Shown: positions 47,701 to 60,399, numbered from the stretch's first letter. The stretch: DNA of 64,000 nt from Morinoia aosen (GCA_030386875.1 CM059567.1:83879130-83943129); one strand, 5' to 3'. Numbers and translations: made by a program. Notes: generated by a model from the sequence alone, not told the origin.

Positions 47701-48911
47701 GATATAATCCTACTAAAATTTCATTCGCAAGCTCGTTATCTGGATGTCGAGAATATACACTCAATTCGTTCTCGAACGATCGGAATAAAACACGTTTATA
47801 TTTCGAGAACGAAGTTGAACTTTATACGTTTTTTTTGAGATTAGATCTTTCATAAGCCAAACATCTAGCTAAAAGAGTTGAGATCCAATTAGTGATCACA
47901 CTCAATCAATCGTTAGCGTGATGTTCCAATCTAAACATTGGAATGAAATTATCAGGGATTTCACTTTGTAAAGGACATACAACGCTTATGTCCGAGCCAA
48001 ATGATTAAATTTATCGTTCTTTCCTTAACAACGAGACGTAATCAGCGTCCTTGAAATTCCGAAACTTGAAATCCTTGGAATCCATTGACTTCGCCCAATT
48101 TTTGCAAGGCTCACTTACTCAAATGTTGTACTCGACTACAACCTGCGAGTTGGTCTGCCGTGGTCACTTGCGCCGATGACAATTGCCACTTGTACGCAGT
48201 CTTGATGCTCCTGTCATGACACAGCGGGAAATGGGATATTCCCAGTGCGACTTGTTAGGTCTTCGTGCCGGTCCCTTAGAAACTGCCGCCTTCAAACTCT
48301 CCGCCTTATTTCATCCACGGACGAAAGTAGAGAAGAATATAATTGTCCTTTAAGTCATTGTACTGCCATGACATGAGACACGGGTGATAGAATCAATAAA
48401 TCAAGGGTAATTCAATTGGAGCTGATAGTGAAAGTTTAATATTTCTCAGTGCTTTTTCACAATTTACTAACAATATTTATAGTAAAAGTTTGTATTCAAT
48501 TCATCATCAGCAATAAAAGCGCGTGGAAGCATTTTTGAATGAATTTATTTATAAAGTTGGCAAATCACCTTGAGCAAGAAGTAAGCAATTTAATTGACTA
48601 TTCTAAAATAATTTACTAGCAAATTGACGTAACTACAAATGGCACGAGGCCTCGCTTCAACTTTCCATGCTCCTTTTTAATCTGCTTAACACCAAAATGT
48701 TCAAGGTTTATTAAGCCAGTTTGCAAATACTGTGAATTAAGGATTAGTCCCTCCAATCTCACCAGTGGAAGATTAAGTTTCCATTACAAATAGAATCTGC
48801 TTCAATTAGACTATCCAAAGTCAATAAACACTTATACATAATTGTTGAGTTTCATTGACTCGCAATTATCGGAGAATGAATAAACATGAGGAACGACGGA
48901 TCTCCACTTTT
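41786..48911. other. Unassigned
   Basis: Seven kilobases without a recognised gene. Open frames at 46329-46739 and 47339-47838 lack family motifs; the first overlaps a degenerate GC-rich repeat. GC-rich 43050-43150 gives open frames on both strands, which is expected from composition. Confidence 0.4.
46380..46500. repeat. Degenerate GC-rich tandem repeat
   Basis: Four or so diverged units built on gcggctccgtgctgacctg, seen near 46397, 46436, 46453 and 46474 with variable spacing. It interrupts AT-rich surroundings and inflates the local open frames. Confidence 0.55.
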
Positions 48912-48945
48912 TATATAAACCCACCAACAAAATTCGTATCAGTCA
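48912..48945 (+). promoter_or_regulatory. Candidate TATA/Inr core promoter
   Basis: TATATAAA at 48912-48919 and TCAGTC at 48939-48944, which matches the arthropod initiator TCAGT. With the A at 48941 as +1, the TATA box starts at -29, the expected spacing. An ATG in a fair context (ctcaATGG) follows at 49016. This could belong to a host gene or a mobile element. Confidence 0.45.
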
Positions 48946-48992
48946 CAAATTACTTCTCAGTAGTTCTCTAGAAGAATTGCCTTTGTGAGTAG

Positions 48993-49193
48993 CAACAAGA
49001 ACTAGAAGAATCTCAATGGCGTCTGGTCAAAAAGATGCAATTGATGGAAGATCAAAAAAGTTTAGAGTTATGTTTCGGTTGTCGTCAGAGGGCCACTATA
49101 CGAGATATTTTTCAGCCGGAGCTACACGCAGACATTGTCATTACCGATATGTGTGAGTTTGCAAATGCTCATGCGTCGAGACAGGCTAAATAA
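48993..49193 (+). CDS. Short ORFs downstream of the candidate promoter
   Basis: Two overlapping frames follow the candidate promoter. The ATG at 49016-49018 opens 46 codons (MASGQKDAIDGRSKKFRVMF...) ending in TGA at 49154-49156. The next frame is open for 66 codons (48993-49193) and reads KSLELCFGCRQRATIRDIF then ADIVITDMCEFANAHA, with a C..C pair that could be half of a zinc site. Neither matches a family I recognise. The second reads more like real protein, so it may be a first exon with an internal start at 49036, a decayed exon, or chance. No clear donor site was chosen. Confidence 0.25.
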   Translation, partial: QQELEESQWRLVKKMQLMEDQKSLELCFGCRQRATIRDIFQPELHADIVITDMCEFANAHASRQAK

Positions 49194-49750
49194 GTGGCTT
49201 CTTCGAAGTGCAAATCTCAGCTGCATGCCGTGCCTGTCGTCTGACAAGCCTGTGATTGCAAAAATTATACTGTGGGAACTGTGTACATAATGGGACTTTG
49301 AATTCTTGTGCGACAGAATTTACAAGGACAAAGCAACACGCACTATATTTAGATCAAGTATTGTTTACCCGCCCACAGCTTCCACGGAGCAGAACGTGTG
49401 ATATTCACAGGATTCCTCTTCAGTAATTAATTTTTTTTACAAATGAGAAGAATTCCTTATATAATAAAACACCACGAGTCTCCTTAAATTTAAAAATAAA
49501 TGAATACATATATCTATTGTGCGTAATTTCTCTTATGATATGACAATGAAAATCTCATTAAACGCAGTTAATTTGTGCAGAATTTTATGCTCTTTCTAAT
49601 GAATAAATAACAATGCACAGTTGCTTATTGATTGCTTGCTTGGGTCGTCTCTCTGTCATGTTCTGATGGATGCTTAATGACCATATCTAAGGTATGAATA
49701 TCACCAGTGCATTTGTACGAGAATAGTTGAATCGTGGGGAGTATTAGGAT

Positions 49751-50221
49751 CAAGTAGCTTTAATGGAATGGAGGCGGCATCGCTATCTTTTGCCAGTCAA
49801 GCGAGTGAAGCCACTTTTGCCGACCCAAGCCCCGCCCACCCGGCATTGGGTCCCAGTGTGGAGGTGGTGTTGCAGTGGAGGGGGTGTTGCAGTGGAGGGG
49901 GTGTTGCAGTGGAGGGGTAGCACCACCTCCATCATCAGCGACTGAAGACCGCGCTGTTAAATGGCTGACTTGCGCTACTCTGTGCTATACGTTTTTTTCT
50001 TAGGCATATATTCCAATTGCGTCCTCGCTGAATGATAAAGAAACTCATATTGAAAAAAACTCGTCCTTGACCGCAGCGTGGATAAGCGGCGCCCTGTCAC
50101 GCTGAGTGTCTGACACGCACTGAGCCCCATCTCCGTGTGTGTGCACGTATACCCTACAGCTACCGAAAATTGGCTTCACTTTAGAGCGCTGATGCCGCCT
50201 CCATTCCATTAAAGCTCCTTG
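49751..50221. mobile_element. hAT-like MITE with exact 8-bp TSD
   Basis: A 471-bp element. Its termini start CAAG and pair over 31 bp with a single mismatch (left 49751-49781, right 50191-50221; shared core AGCTTTAATGGAATGGAGGC). The flanking direct repeat ATTAGGAT is exact at 49743-49750 and 50222-50229. An 8-bp duplication with CA-starting ends is the hAT rule. No transposase inside, so it was moved in trans by a full-length relative. It holds a GC-rich core with a 17-bp tandem repeat. Confidence 0.85.
49866..49916 (+). repeat. 17-bp G-rich tandem repeat, three units
   Basis: Three adjacent copies of GGTGTTGCAGTGGAGGG inside the hAT-like MITE. Several G-runs per strand could support quadruplex structure. 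Confidence 0.9.
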
Positions 50222-50229
50222 ATTAGGAT

Positions 50230-51020
50230 GGATATATTTTTTTATCATCCATACCTCGAAACTTATTCAAGGAAACTATCGAGTCCCGTCATTTTTGATG
50301 GGTCGTTTACACTAGTATATAGTAAAGTTCAAATCACTCTTTTCTAGAATACATTCACTTCGATCGAAAAATCATGGTGTTTTTCAATATTCTAACCGTG
50401 ACAAAAACACTCCTTATCGCTCTTTGCTGTTTAGTATTTGGTTTCATGGCTGTTTAGTATTAAAACACGGTTAGCAACAGATAATGTCAAGAATGGCAGC
50501 CAGGGATTGAAAATAATTAAAATTCAACACTAAAGGATCACCAGATGTGAAAAGTGATCGTAGGAGAGGAGCTTCATGTAGACGTGGAAATTCCTAAACA
50601 TGACTACGAACATTTGTACGAGCTAAAGCCAGCTCAAAATATGAAATCTTGGCAAGATAGAAGATCTGGGTTATGGAGAGAAATCAATATTTATCGACGC
50701 ACTGTTGAAAGTGCTTCGTTTTAAAATATGAGCTAAAATCCCAAAACATTTTGGCAAGGACTCCAAAACACATGAGGCATTACAAACGAAAAAAGGCTTC
50801 GCAACAAATATAAAATAAATACAATTATTAAGCAGTGTGTTCTTTTGGATTGACGATTTGACACTTTGTAGATGAAGTTTTAGTACAACGTGCTCAAATA
50901 AATCTTTGTTTATCAATAGTATTGAGCTAAATCCAAACAAGCTGGATAGGCCTCAATTTAAATTGCCAGCCACTGATGAGGCAAGAGGTATTCTGTGCGT
51001 CAAATGCGTGTGTGGTATTA
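50230..51020. other. Unassigned
   Basis: AT-rich, nothing recognised. Confidence 0.4.
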
Positions 51021-51203
51021 TACAGAATACGTGTTCGTAAAGTCGTGGTGCAATTTGAAATTACTGTAGCTTTAAAACTATACATGATGGAAACAATCTT
51101 TAAAAGTTATTAGAAACAAGAGAACTTAGATTTCGAAGATTTTTTTTTCAGTCTTCTTATAAGTTTCTACATGTCCGCCAACATTAGCTATGCATAGGGT
51201 AGC

Positions 51204-51279
51204 ATTTAAACAACTTTAAACAATTTATTTACCACAGATGATACAGAGGTAGAATTTTTCTTAAGTCTAGTACAATGGT
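51204..51279 (-). mobile_element. LINE 3'-end fragment (76 bp)
   Basis: Only the last 76 bp of the 4028-7424 LINE family: from ccattgtactagactta through ctacctctgtat to aataaattgtttaaa. It is extremely 5'-truncated, located inside the mariner-like element, and has no clear target duplication. It is the fourth copy of the family in the window. Confidence 0.85.
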
Positions 51280-51541
51280 GATTTCTAAGTTCATTAAAAA
51301 CATTTACCAGTTGGTCAGCAGCAATGTCTGAGAGCACAGCAGTTATTTTACCTTTCAAGTTTCTCAATTTCCAAGGTCTTTTTGCGTACACTCTTGTTTT
51401 CAAATGCTCCCATAAAAAATGCTTTGAAGGAGTCAAATCTGGGGAACGTGGAGGCCATGAAAATAGACCACCTCTTCTGTTGAAGCCATGGGTTGTAAGT
51501 TGTTTTGTTAGACAAGATTCAAGCCCTTTAATATCATACAA
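51280..51541 (-). pseudogene. Mariner-like transposase, C-terminal piece
   Basis: Reads SWPPRSPDLTPSKHFLWEHL then KTRVYAKRPWKLRNLKGKI, and ends NVFNELRNHHC. This is the third catalytic block of Tc1/mariner transposases (usual WPPRSPDLTPLDFFLWGYLK) followed by the usual L..L...I helix. The residue normally aspartate or glutamate in DFFLW is replaced (SKHFLW), so this copy could not be catalytic. The frame runs directly on into the inserted LINE tail, giving a false fusion C-terminus. The N-terminal two thirds are deleted. Confidence 0.8.
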
Positions 51542-51674
51542 AATATTTTTTGACAGAATATCAACTTATAACCACTCGTAAACTATTGATCAAGATAATT
51601 TTCTAATTCAATTAACAGATTGTTTCTATCATGAATAGTTTCAAAGCTACAGTAATTTCAAATTACATCCTGTA

Positions 51675-53999
51675 TATGCACGTACAGAACTTGAACATTC
51701 GACAGCTCTTTACGAGTATAGTTTTAGTACCCAAAAATGACACGCTTGGCAATGGTAAAAGCAGCCGGTGAGAAATAAATTTTGAATACGCTATTTATTA
51801 ACAAATTATAACAGGAACACTTGTTGGTCAAGATGTGAGGGATGAATACAAATTAACCCCCTGACTAAAAATATCTCTAGAAAATTTTTCATGCTCTAAT
51901 TCTAGTTATACTTCCTGAGGATGAAAAAACTATGATAATGAAAACGAATTATTACAAAGGCTAGTGGAGCCTATAGTGAAGAATGTATGTTGGCTCGAGG
52001 GGGTATAATCTACCATGGTTAATAATTAATTTCTCATCTTGCAAGATATTTGATCAATTTTTTACAGGAATAGAATGAGCAAATTTTACAGCCTTGAAAT
52101 GATAAGAACTCTGCTCATCATTCTCCTCTCAGGCCGGACTTGTTCTCCTTGTCTGCTGGCAGGCACCAGCGCCCGCGCGTCAGGGACGAGCAGTTCAGCC
52201 ACAACTATCCTTTTCAGGTCTAAGAGCTTCTCCAATTTTAAAAAAGAATTCAAGAAAAAAACTTAAGCTAATTTAAAAAGCATAACAATTTTCTAAAGGG
52301 AACACAACGCCCTAGTTAAGCGATTTGACTACGGGCACGCTCAAATTTAAAGCAAACGATTCTCTCTTTCATACTATACTTCTGAACGCGTTAATCGGTA
52401 CCCTGAGCCATCGATCAGTCGGTTCGAGGTGTACATAATATTTTTAACTGAAAAAAGTTAATGACAGGAGGATGAGGAGGATGCTTCGCCAGCGGACACG
52501 CACAATACGAGTAATGTATTTGTCGAGTAAATTCCTGGAATAGTAACTGGTCATTCTTCTCAGTTTACAGCGCTTGCTGTGCATTCTTTACTTCCCTCTT
52601 CTGTCCTCCCGCTCGATATACTTGTTCTTTAAAACTGGCTTAGAGCACTATAATTCAATACACAATAAATACCATGTGTTGAAGCGAGTTCGAACGCAGA
52701 AAAATATGAATGGGTACTTTGTATCTGTATATTTATAGGATGCTGGTCAGTTACCTCCTCTTGAAATCCATAGCTTAGGTAATAGTTTATTATCGTTTTC
52801 TCATTTTTCTACCCTCGGGAAGTCTAACTAACTAGAATGCGAGGTTGAAATGTTTTCCAGTTTCGTGTACTTTCAATCAGGGCTACCAGCATTTTCGTTT
52901 TTTTTTGTTCAAAAAACGTTCATTAAACACGTTCATTGGATATAACTGCGCAGATGTAGGGTAGAGAAATTTAATTGTTTTATTGATGTGTTTATTGTTT
53001 TATTTAGCTGCTGTAGTTAAAAAGAGTTCTTGGGACGACGGACTCGAGTTATGCTCAAGAGACGGCATTGCATAATGTCCATCAATACTTATAGTCTATT
53101 CTCTATTATTTGATCAATGATGAAGTTTTCAGATTAAACTAGCGTCAGCCACCTATAGAGGCAACGAGAACAAATCGTCACAAAGTTTCCAAGAAATGCC
53201 CGAAGTCCCAGGTGCAATTTGAAGGGGATAACATCACTTACTGCAAAAATAAATACTGCTCATGAAGTGAGAGAAAAATGATTGCATTGAAAACCTCTGA
53301 ACATATTCTTTTTAAATCGAGTTAGTTAAAATTAAACTTGAATTTACTGCAAATTACAGCTTGGAAAAAATTCACTTTTTCTAAAAATTTGACTTCATTT
53401 AAGATTCTTACATCGGAGTGAAAATTCAGTAAAGAAAAATGAAACGCATTAAGCATGATTGGCGAAAAAACAAATTTATCCATCAGCCTTCCGAGGAAAA
53501 ATTTCTTCAAAACGCAGTTCTGTAAGCGCTAGCTAATGAATTTATTAAACAACTACATGTTGAGCACTGACGTTGGACTCACTTTAGTAACACTTTATAT
53601 CCCAAATATGTATTCCAGTGCAATACACAGCATGTCTAGTCAGGAACCAGGAGCTATACGAAAAATATCATATACACATACTGAATTCCAATAATACTAC
53701 TCAAATTTAAACAATTAAAACAAAAAATTTGTGTAATTTCATGACAAATGATGCTAATTCTTTGATGTCAAGCGACACATTTCCTTTACATTATTATTCT
53801 GATCAACCATGCAGCTAACGTAACATTTTGGATTATAAAAAATCAGCTGAGTACATGCAGATGAGAACATTTGGTACGCGTTATGACAGCGAACGAAGAA
53901 CTGACACAGCATTACAGAGATGAGATTTGTTAAAAAAACGAACTTTTCCAGAATCGCTATTTCTATATTTTCAACTTCACACGCACCAGTTCTCTTGGA
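51675..53999. other. Unassigned
   Basis: No recognised gene. An open frame at 52075-52266 with a GC-rich middle (caccagcgcccgcgcg) has no motif. Confidence 0.4.
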
Positions 54000-54335
54000 T
54001 GTACTTGCGCGTTATTTGCTGCACAATATCTCCGTCGTTGCTTTCACGATCAGCTCGTTTTCTGTGACGGCTAAACACTGTGTCTCAAAACTTTGGAAAC
54101 GATTTGGCAGGGAATTTTGAGTTTAGTAGATACGAAAAAGTTTCCTGGGGGCCAAAACTGGGGATGGAGGGTCGTAGGAAAAAGCGGCTGTTCCGTTTTA
54201 GGCCAAAAATACCCGAACGAGCTGAGGTGAGTGACACGGTTCGTTATCGTGGTGCAAAATCCAGCTGTGTTTTCCGCAGTTCCGGCCTTTTCCAATTTTC
54301 ATTTTCCCATGAAGATCTTGAAACTGTTACACAGT
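54000..54335 (-). pseudogene. Mariner transposase remnant (HDN..CH type)
   Basis: Minus strand. WILHHDNEPCHSPQLVRVFL (usual W.LHHDNAPCHT...VR.FLA, second catalytic aspartate) is followed by NGTAAF, then a diverged PPSPVLAP (usual PPYSPDLAPCDFFLF) and NRFQSFETQCLAVTENE (usual KRF.S.EDI..AVTE). Frameshifts and at least two stops interrupt it. The wording is that of the irritans/Mos1 side of mariner and differs from the other remnants in the window. Neither terminal repeat was identified. Confidence 0.65.
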
Positions 54336-57300
54336 CTTGACAATGAAACTTCGTTCCACGAATGCGAGATTGATTAAACCCACAATGATCAAAGAGGGTG
54401 GGTCAAACATGGATTTCACATTAAACCGGCTCATGCATTCGTTCTTCGGTCGGGGCGAAATTAGACCAACCTATTGTGGTGATTACTGATGCAAAGGCAG
54501 CATTTCAAACCAATTTTTCTAGTAAAACACAAAATTTAACATTTAAGTGCTACTCCAAAAAGTCCTTCATCCTCACTGTTTCTTTAATTTCCTAATATTA
54601 CCTATTATTTACAGGTACGACTCTAGTTTGAAACTGATCAGAGTTAAACTATTATAACGCACGTGGCTTCTTGATCCGAACAAATACAGCCTAATTGGGC
54701 GCTGCCAATTGCAGGAACTCGACCAACGCAATAATTTGCGAGCAATTTAAAATTCGGCAGTATTTGAAGAGACCTTGTACATTTCAACTAATATTACCAA
54801 TGAAGTAATTATTTGACATTCTCACTTCAGAATTTTTCCAGAGGAATCATTTGAGACTACTTAGATCCGCGATTTACATTTTAAAGTGAGTTACAAGATA
54901 TTGGTTCATAAATGCTCTCAATTAACGCTTATATGCATTTAAATTTTCTAAATGAATGTATGCATAGAATGGTGATGATTTTTACGAATAAATAGTAGAT
55001 TGCTCATAAAAAATCAATCATCGTTACTTCTAATGCATTAAATTACCTAAGCTATTAACAGATTTTAATTTCATCAGCTCACTGCAAAATTTTTTTTATT
55101 CTATTAAAGGGTAGAAAAAATGAAAAAACTTCGAAAAAAGTTTCTCTTTATTAAGGAAACTAAAATATGCATTAATTATAATGAAAGACATTGTTGTCTC
55201 CAGAAGTGAGTTCTCAACAGATTGTTTTCATCTACGACTGTTCCCTTTGCTTGAGTTACATTCTAGGTTGTCAAATATTCGCACAGAGTCGTGAATGGTG
55301 CTTGTTGGTGCAGTTTTTGAATCTTGTTTTTACCACTATGGGAATTCCTGTTTAGGTGTTACAAGTTATGAGGAACATTTTTTGAGCTTTCATATCCGGT
55401 ATTCGAACGATAGATTTGAAAGAAATCATTAGTTTAGGAAAGTCCCATATTTAATTATGTATATATATGTTTATATTTTTCATCTCCTTTTTTACAATAT
55501 ATATTATATATATAAAGGTAAATGCATATTTATATATATATATATATATATTTGCTTACGTCAAGAAATAATTTTAAAAGATAGATAATTGAAGATGAAG
55601 TAAGCTAAAACTAAAAATAAATCTAAAACTCTACACATTGAAATAGATGAGTTGAAGCCTATTTTTACAACACACAGTGTCAGAACCAAGCTACTTGAAG
55701 TCTTCAAAATAACATTCAGTATGTTGGTGGAGATAATTCATTCCCGTGAAACAAAAATTAAAATCTCTACATTGTTTAACGCTGTGTGTTTTTTTTAAAA
55801 TAAAGTATTTATGAGTTATCCTGTATACATGAAATATTCATGTATATGCATACATATATTCGTATATATACGTATAGATGTAAAATGTGTCAAACAATAA
55901 TTTTTACGTATTTTAGAGAGTTCCTAAGTGAAATACATAAATAAATATACACATATACTGTATATAATAGGAATTCGTTTCTAAGTGAACATATGCATAC
56001 TCGTATACAGAACATTTGACATCTCTCGTACACACTGTATAGAAATACAATATTCTCACACCAAAAAGAATTTTGCATTTGCTAATCCCGCTGGCTTAAA
56101 TGATTTCTTTCTGTTAAATACCATAGGTAGTTGTTCCATTCTTTATCATGACTGCTTATAATGCGTGCTCATAGAACTGCTGACCTTGACTTTTGCCTAT
56201 GGCTGCAAAATTTATCTACGATTTTTCTGAAACGTCCAGATCTGAACAGGGTGGAAAAAGTTTGTTTCAAACTTGAAATTCATACTTTGTTTCACAAAGT
56301 GGGAATTTGACCGTAGCGGAACAGTACTGCAAGGCTTGAACTCCTTTCGGAAAGACGATGCATTCTGTCAGAACAAGGAATCATATTGTGATCCAAAAAT
56401 TTGGACATCCACGTTGGCATTTGAAAGTTTTCTTCGATGATTGATGCATGGATGTATTGGTAAACCTGGAGAAATGAAAAATGCGTAGCTCAGTAACATT
56501 ATTTGATGTATTTTTTACCGGAAAAAACGGTATATTTTTTTTGTAGTCTTAGAATTAACAAATAATTATTCTAAAATAAATCTAAGCGTCTTAGGGTATT
56601 GGCCAGGTTTTCCTTGCTTTTACACTAACGTGAAAATATGGTTTCGCTCAAATAGCCATGAAGGACCTAACAAAACCTCAAACAAATAAGTATTTACTAA
56701 TATCTATGTTTTATTAAGTACAGTTCAAAAAATCTTCTTTTGTTATAACGATACATTTTCAAAAAAGCGTTCATTTTCTACAGCTCAAGCCTAATTTTCT
56801 TAAAATTACTTCAAGTTCATTGAAAATATGCTCTCCAAGTTGTACTCCTATTGTATTTTAGTTGTGTTTCACGAGAAAAAACTTTCACTTGTTTTGATCT
56901 TGCAATAAACAGTCGTTTGTTTCATGTCATGGCATGCAATGGTTTGTTTATCGCTTCGCTATCTCTTGTTCACTGTAAACGATTAAAGTTGATTTTTAAA
57001 TTGATAAAATATATTTCGAAAGAGACAACTTAAGAGTCAAATTTGCGCAAAAATTACGAGAATGGGATGAGGAACCCCGTCTTGTGAATTGTATCGCCTC
57101 AAGAAAGTTTCAGATGCGCAACATTTACGGAGCTTGAAGAAAACCCGAATTAAAAAACGGGGAATACTTTTTATTTTTCTCCGGAATCATAAATCAAAAT
57201 ACTTTCGACTACTATGAAAAGTTAGGCTTTCTTTTTGCTTTATTTGAAAAGTGCAAAGGCCGTCGTAATCTTAGTTTCGCAATGCAAAATGTTTTCCAGG

Positions 57301-60300
57301 TTACCTATGATGATACCGATGCAGGTACAAATTATTCAAGTGCAAAAATTGTTTCTTCTAAATCCCCTCAAAAAATATTTACATTATTCCAGGTAAAATC
57401 TTATTCCGTAACTTCAAATTATTCATTTTCTTTTGACGGCCTAGTTGTATTTCTGTGACGTCTTTCGTGGTGTGAGAAATAATCCCCAAAGTTCTCGGAT
57501 CCAATCTCCTTCACCTTTAACTGTTTTAGTAAATTTCAAAGGTGATAGTGGCATTCGAGAAACAAGTTTTTTCTTATAGACTCACCGACCACTTCACTCA
57601 GGCCTTCAATTTTCTTTCGAGATTTTCATGAAAAAACTATGACTCGGATATAGTTAGCCGCTGAGGACAAACATTTTCTTCATTTTTTTTCCATTTTACT
57701 CAAATCTTCATGCGTTTATCTCGGCCACAAATTGCATAAACAAGGGTTTGTAATTCTGTAAGTATGCATAGATCTGGGTAAACTATATTTTCGCAAATAT
57801 GATTGGATGCCTTTTTTGCGTGCATTTTTAGGTATGCATAAGTTCCAGAATAGACGCTGTGAGGTTGCTTGTTGCCATTGCACTACTCTCCGCTTCGCCC
57901 CTGACCGAGACCAGGTGTCCTGTGTGGTGATCTCGAATCCTCCTCATAGGGATGGATATTCGTAATGAGGTTCGTAGTTCTGATCACCCAATACATTTTA
58001 TCAATTCTAATACTCTGTCCGTCTCAAAATTTTGAAGTTGCTTGAAAGCATTTCAATTTATAAATCAAACGATTAAATGGTCCGCTCCATTTATGACAAT
58101 ATTTTTGGTTAGGTATGAAATGATGCATCAAATGTTTCACAACCAACAATCCTGTGAAATAAAAAACAGTCGCGCAATCCAGTTATTCCAGATCTTAATG
58201 TAGGGTAATGTTTTTTTCGTAACCTTTATTCTTTTAACACGTATTTACTCTAACAATAAGATCTTGATTAATTTAGAGTTTCCATTTTTATGCTCGCTTT
58301 CCAGGACATAAATCAGGAAACTGAATACTTCAATGACTTCACGGCAAATAGGGATTTTTCTGTTAAAAGAATTCATGACACAGGTTATACTGTCACCAAA
58401 GTTTCACGAATAATCTACATACATGCTGTAGATAAGCTAAGCAGTAAATATGCGAGCATTGCAATTTTTCTGCAAATTGCAGCCAAGACTGTCTAAGCAC
58501 AGAGAATTACTTCTAAGTTCATCGTATTTCACTAAGATAATATTATGAAATGAGTGATGGACGACGTTTCGACTAATAAAGTCATCTTTAGCTTCGGGGA
58601 TGATCATGAAATGAAGACAATCAAATGAGAATACATCGAATTCAGATCAAATTGTCTTATGTAGTTTTTCGAAGTAAAAGACACGAGGAGTAAAAATTTT
58701 GATATCAAATTTTCATATAGAACATGACTGGAATATGCAATACATGCCTTTCATCATTCGTAGAGGCCCCAAACGACCAAAACGTGCTTGCTCTTCCTCT
58801 TCAGGTGAATACACTGTTTTTAAAAATATATTTACATTAATTATATCATAGTTAATATCTCATTAATTTATATTTTTGGGGGGTAACATAGGTACGAACT
58901 CAAATTTATGTCTTGCTGTAAATATTTTAAACATGGTCCAAAATTTCTGAACTACTTGTAGTGTTCGTTTGCCGCTTCCTGTGCTATTGAGCAGCCAACA
59001 TTAATTAAAGATAACTCACAATGACTATGCCCAAGACTGTTACCGCTAGGTGTGCTGTGAGAGCAAACATGAAGTTCGCACGAGCATAGAGCAAATCCAG
59101 CGACCACCTCTGCAGCCCTCGAGTGAGGGAGGTTGGGACATTTTTTTTACTGCTCTGCATAAGGTTGTGACCAAACGCACTGAAGCTTAGAAACCGAGAC
59201 AAACTTGTCACGACAATGAATTTCAAAATAATTCCAAGTAAGAAAAGAATGATACTTTGAATAACAGGGTATTTACACCGTGTCAGTTAAACAGAAATTT
59301 ATCATAGTAACGACTACGCGAAAGATTATCACGAAGAACCAAACTGGTCACTGTGGATTTTTAGTTTAAATTTACAAATCTAGTTAACGAAACAATTTTA
59401 AAACGATACTAGATTAGGGAATCCTAAATATTATTGTTTTCCAAACAGAAGAAGCTAATACCTCGCGCTTGTTTCAAATTTCGGATAGAGAACTCGAACA
59501 GCAACATTGTGCGTATGAAAAGAAGCTTAGCAAATATCTGTATAGTTTGAACGTAATAAAAAAATTTCAAAATCATCCTGTTACTAATTCACTTTCGTTT
59601 AATGAATGATGATCGTGGTAAATTTAACGATCGTTGGTGATCTCTGCATGTTCATTAATGGAATAAATCATTTACCGATTCATGTATACTACGCCTGGCA
59701 AACAAAATCGCGCTCTAGTTTTAATGCATTCAGTTAATTTTTCGAATTAATGTCTGGCATTTTTTTTACGATTTCAATCGGAGTAACAATTTGTTTTCAC
59801 TGCGCTTTTTGTCCAACCTCGTGTTTAAAATTTCGTAAATAAAAACTAGTAGAAAAAGCATTTCTTTATTGGAAAACATGACCTTTATTGGTGTTTACTA
59901 AAGTAATAAATCTATTCAAGATTTATGAACATGGTCTAGTACACGAGGAATGTCCAAAAAGGACCCAAAACTTGGAATCACGCAAGAACCGTTGCGTTGA
60001 TCGAGTTTCCATACACAGCAAGCGTCCCTGGCCGAATCGGATTAGCTCCGACGAGTTCCGAACGTAAGCCGTCTAAGTAAACACGAGATGAGGCCTCTCC
60101 GCGAAAAAGCGAGACAGAGAAAGTGAAGAACAGCCGTCTTTTCCCTTCCTCCTTTCTCTCCAAATTTGAGCGACAGGACTACTTACCATTTGATAATTTC
60201 ACCTTGGAATCCCGGATTGCTGCGGGTAATAAAATTATTAATTCGTCAATTGCATTTATGCTCCAATGCTTTCTCCAAATTTTATTCCGAAACTTTCTGA

Positions 60301-60399
60301 ACTTCAAGTGCACTAATAATGACTTTAAACAATTTCACAAAATGAATAATTTGCGACATTGTAACACAAACCCACCAAACTGACTGTTAGATATATTAA
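54336..60399. other. Unassigned, with a TA microsatellite
   Basis: Six kilobases without a recognised gene. An imperfect TA/TATA microsatellite covers about 55455-55555, with weaker TA-rich patches at 55830-55990. The open frame 59005-59226 (minus) has a hydrophobic C-terminus but no motif. Confidence 0.45.

Larger units (their letters stand above)
51021..51674 (-). mobile_element. Mariner-like element, internally deleted
   Basis: The ends are inverted repeats: left 51051-51099 (caatttgaaattactgtagc and onward to aaacaatct) pairs with right 51617-51663 with few mismatches. Outermost TA dinucleotides lie at 51021-51022 and 51673-51674. The right end has lost about 17 bp that the left keeps (tcgtaaagtcgtggtg). 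The 654 bp retain only the 3' part of a transposase on the minus strand. A 76-bp LINE 3' end lies inside. Confidence 0.8.

Noticed and set aside
47339-47838. Overlapping open frames that faintly recall the C-terminal end of a LINE RT
   Set aside because: Lack the WN.LP..IR block and any other RT motif.
52400-52440. tRNA-like ggttcgag box
   Set aside because: No A box, acceptor or anticodon arm can be formed around it.
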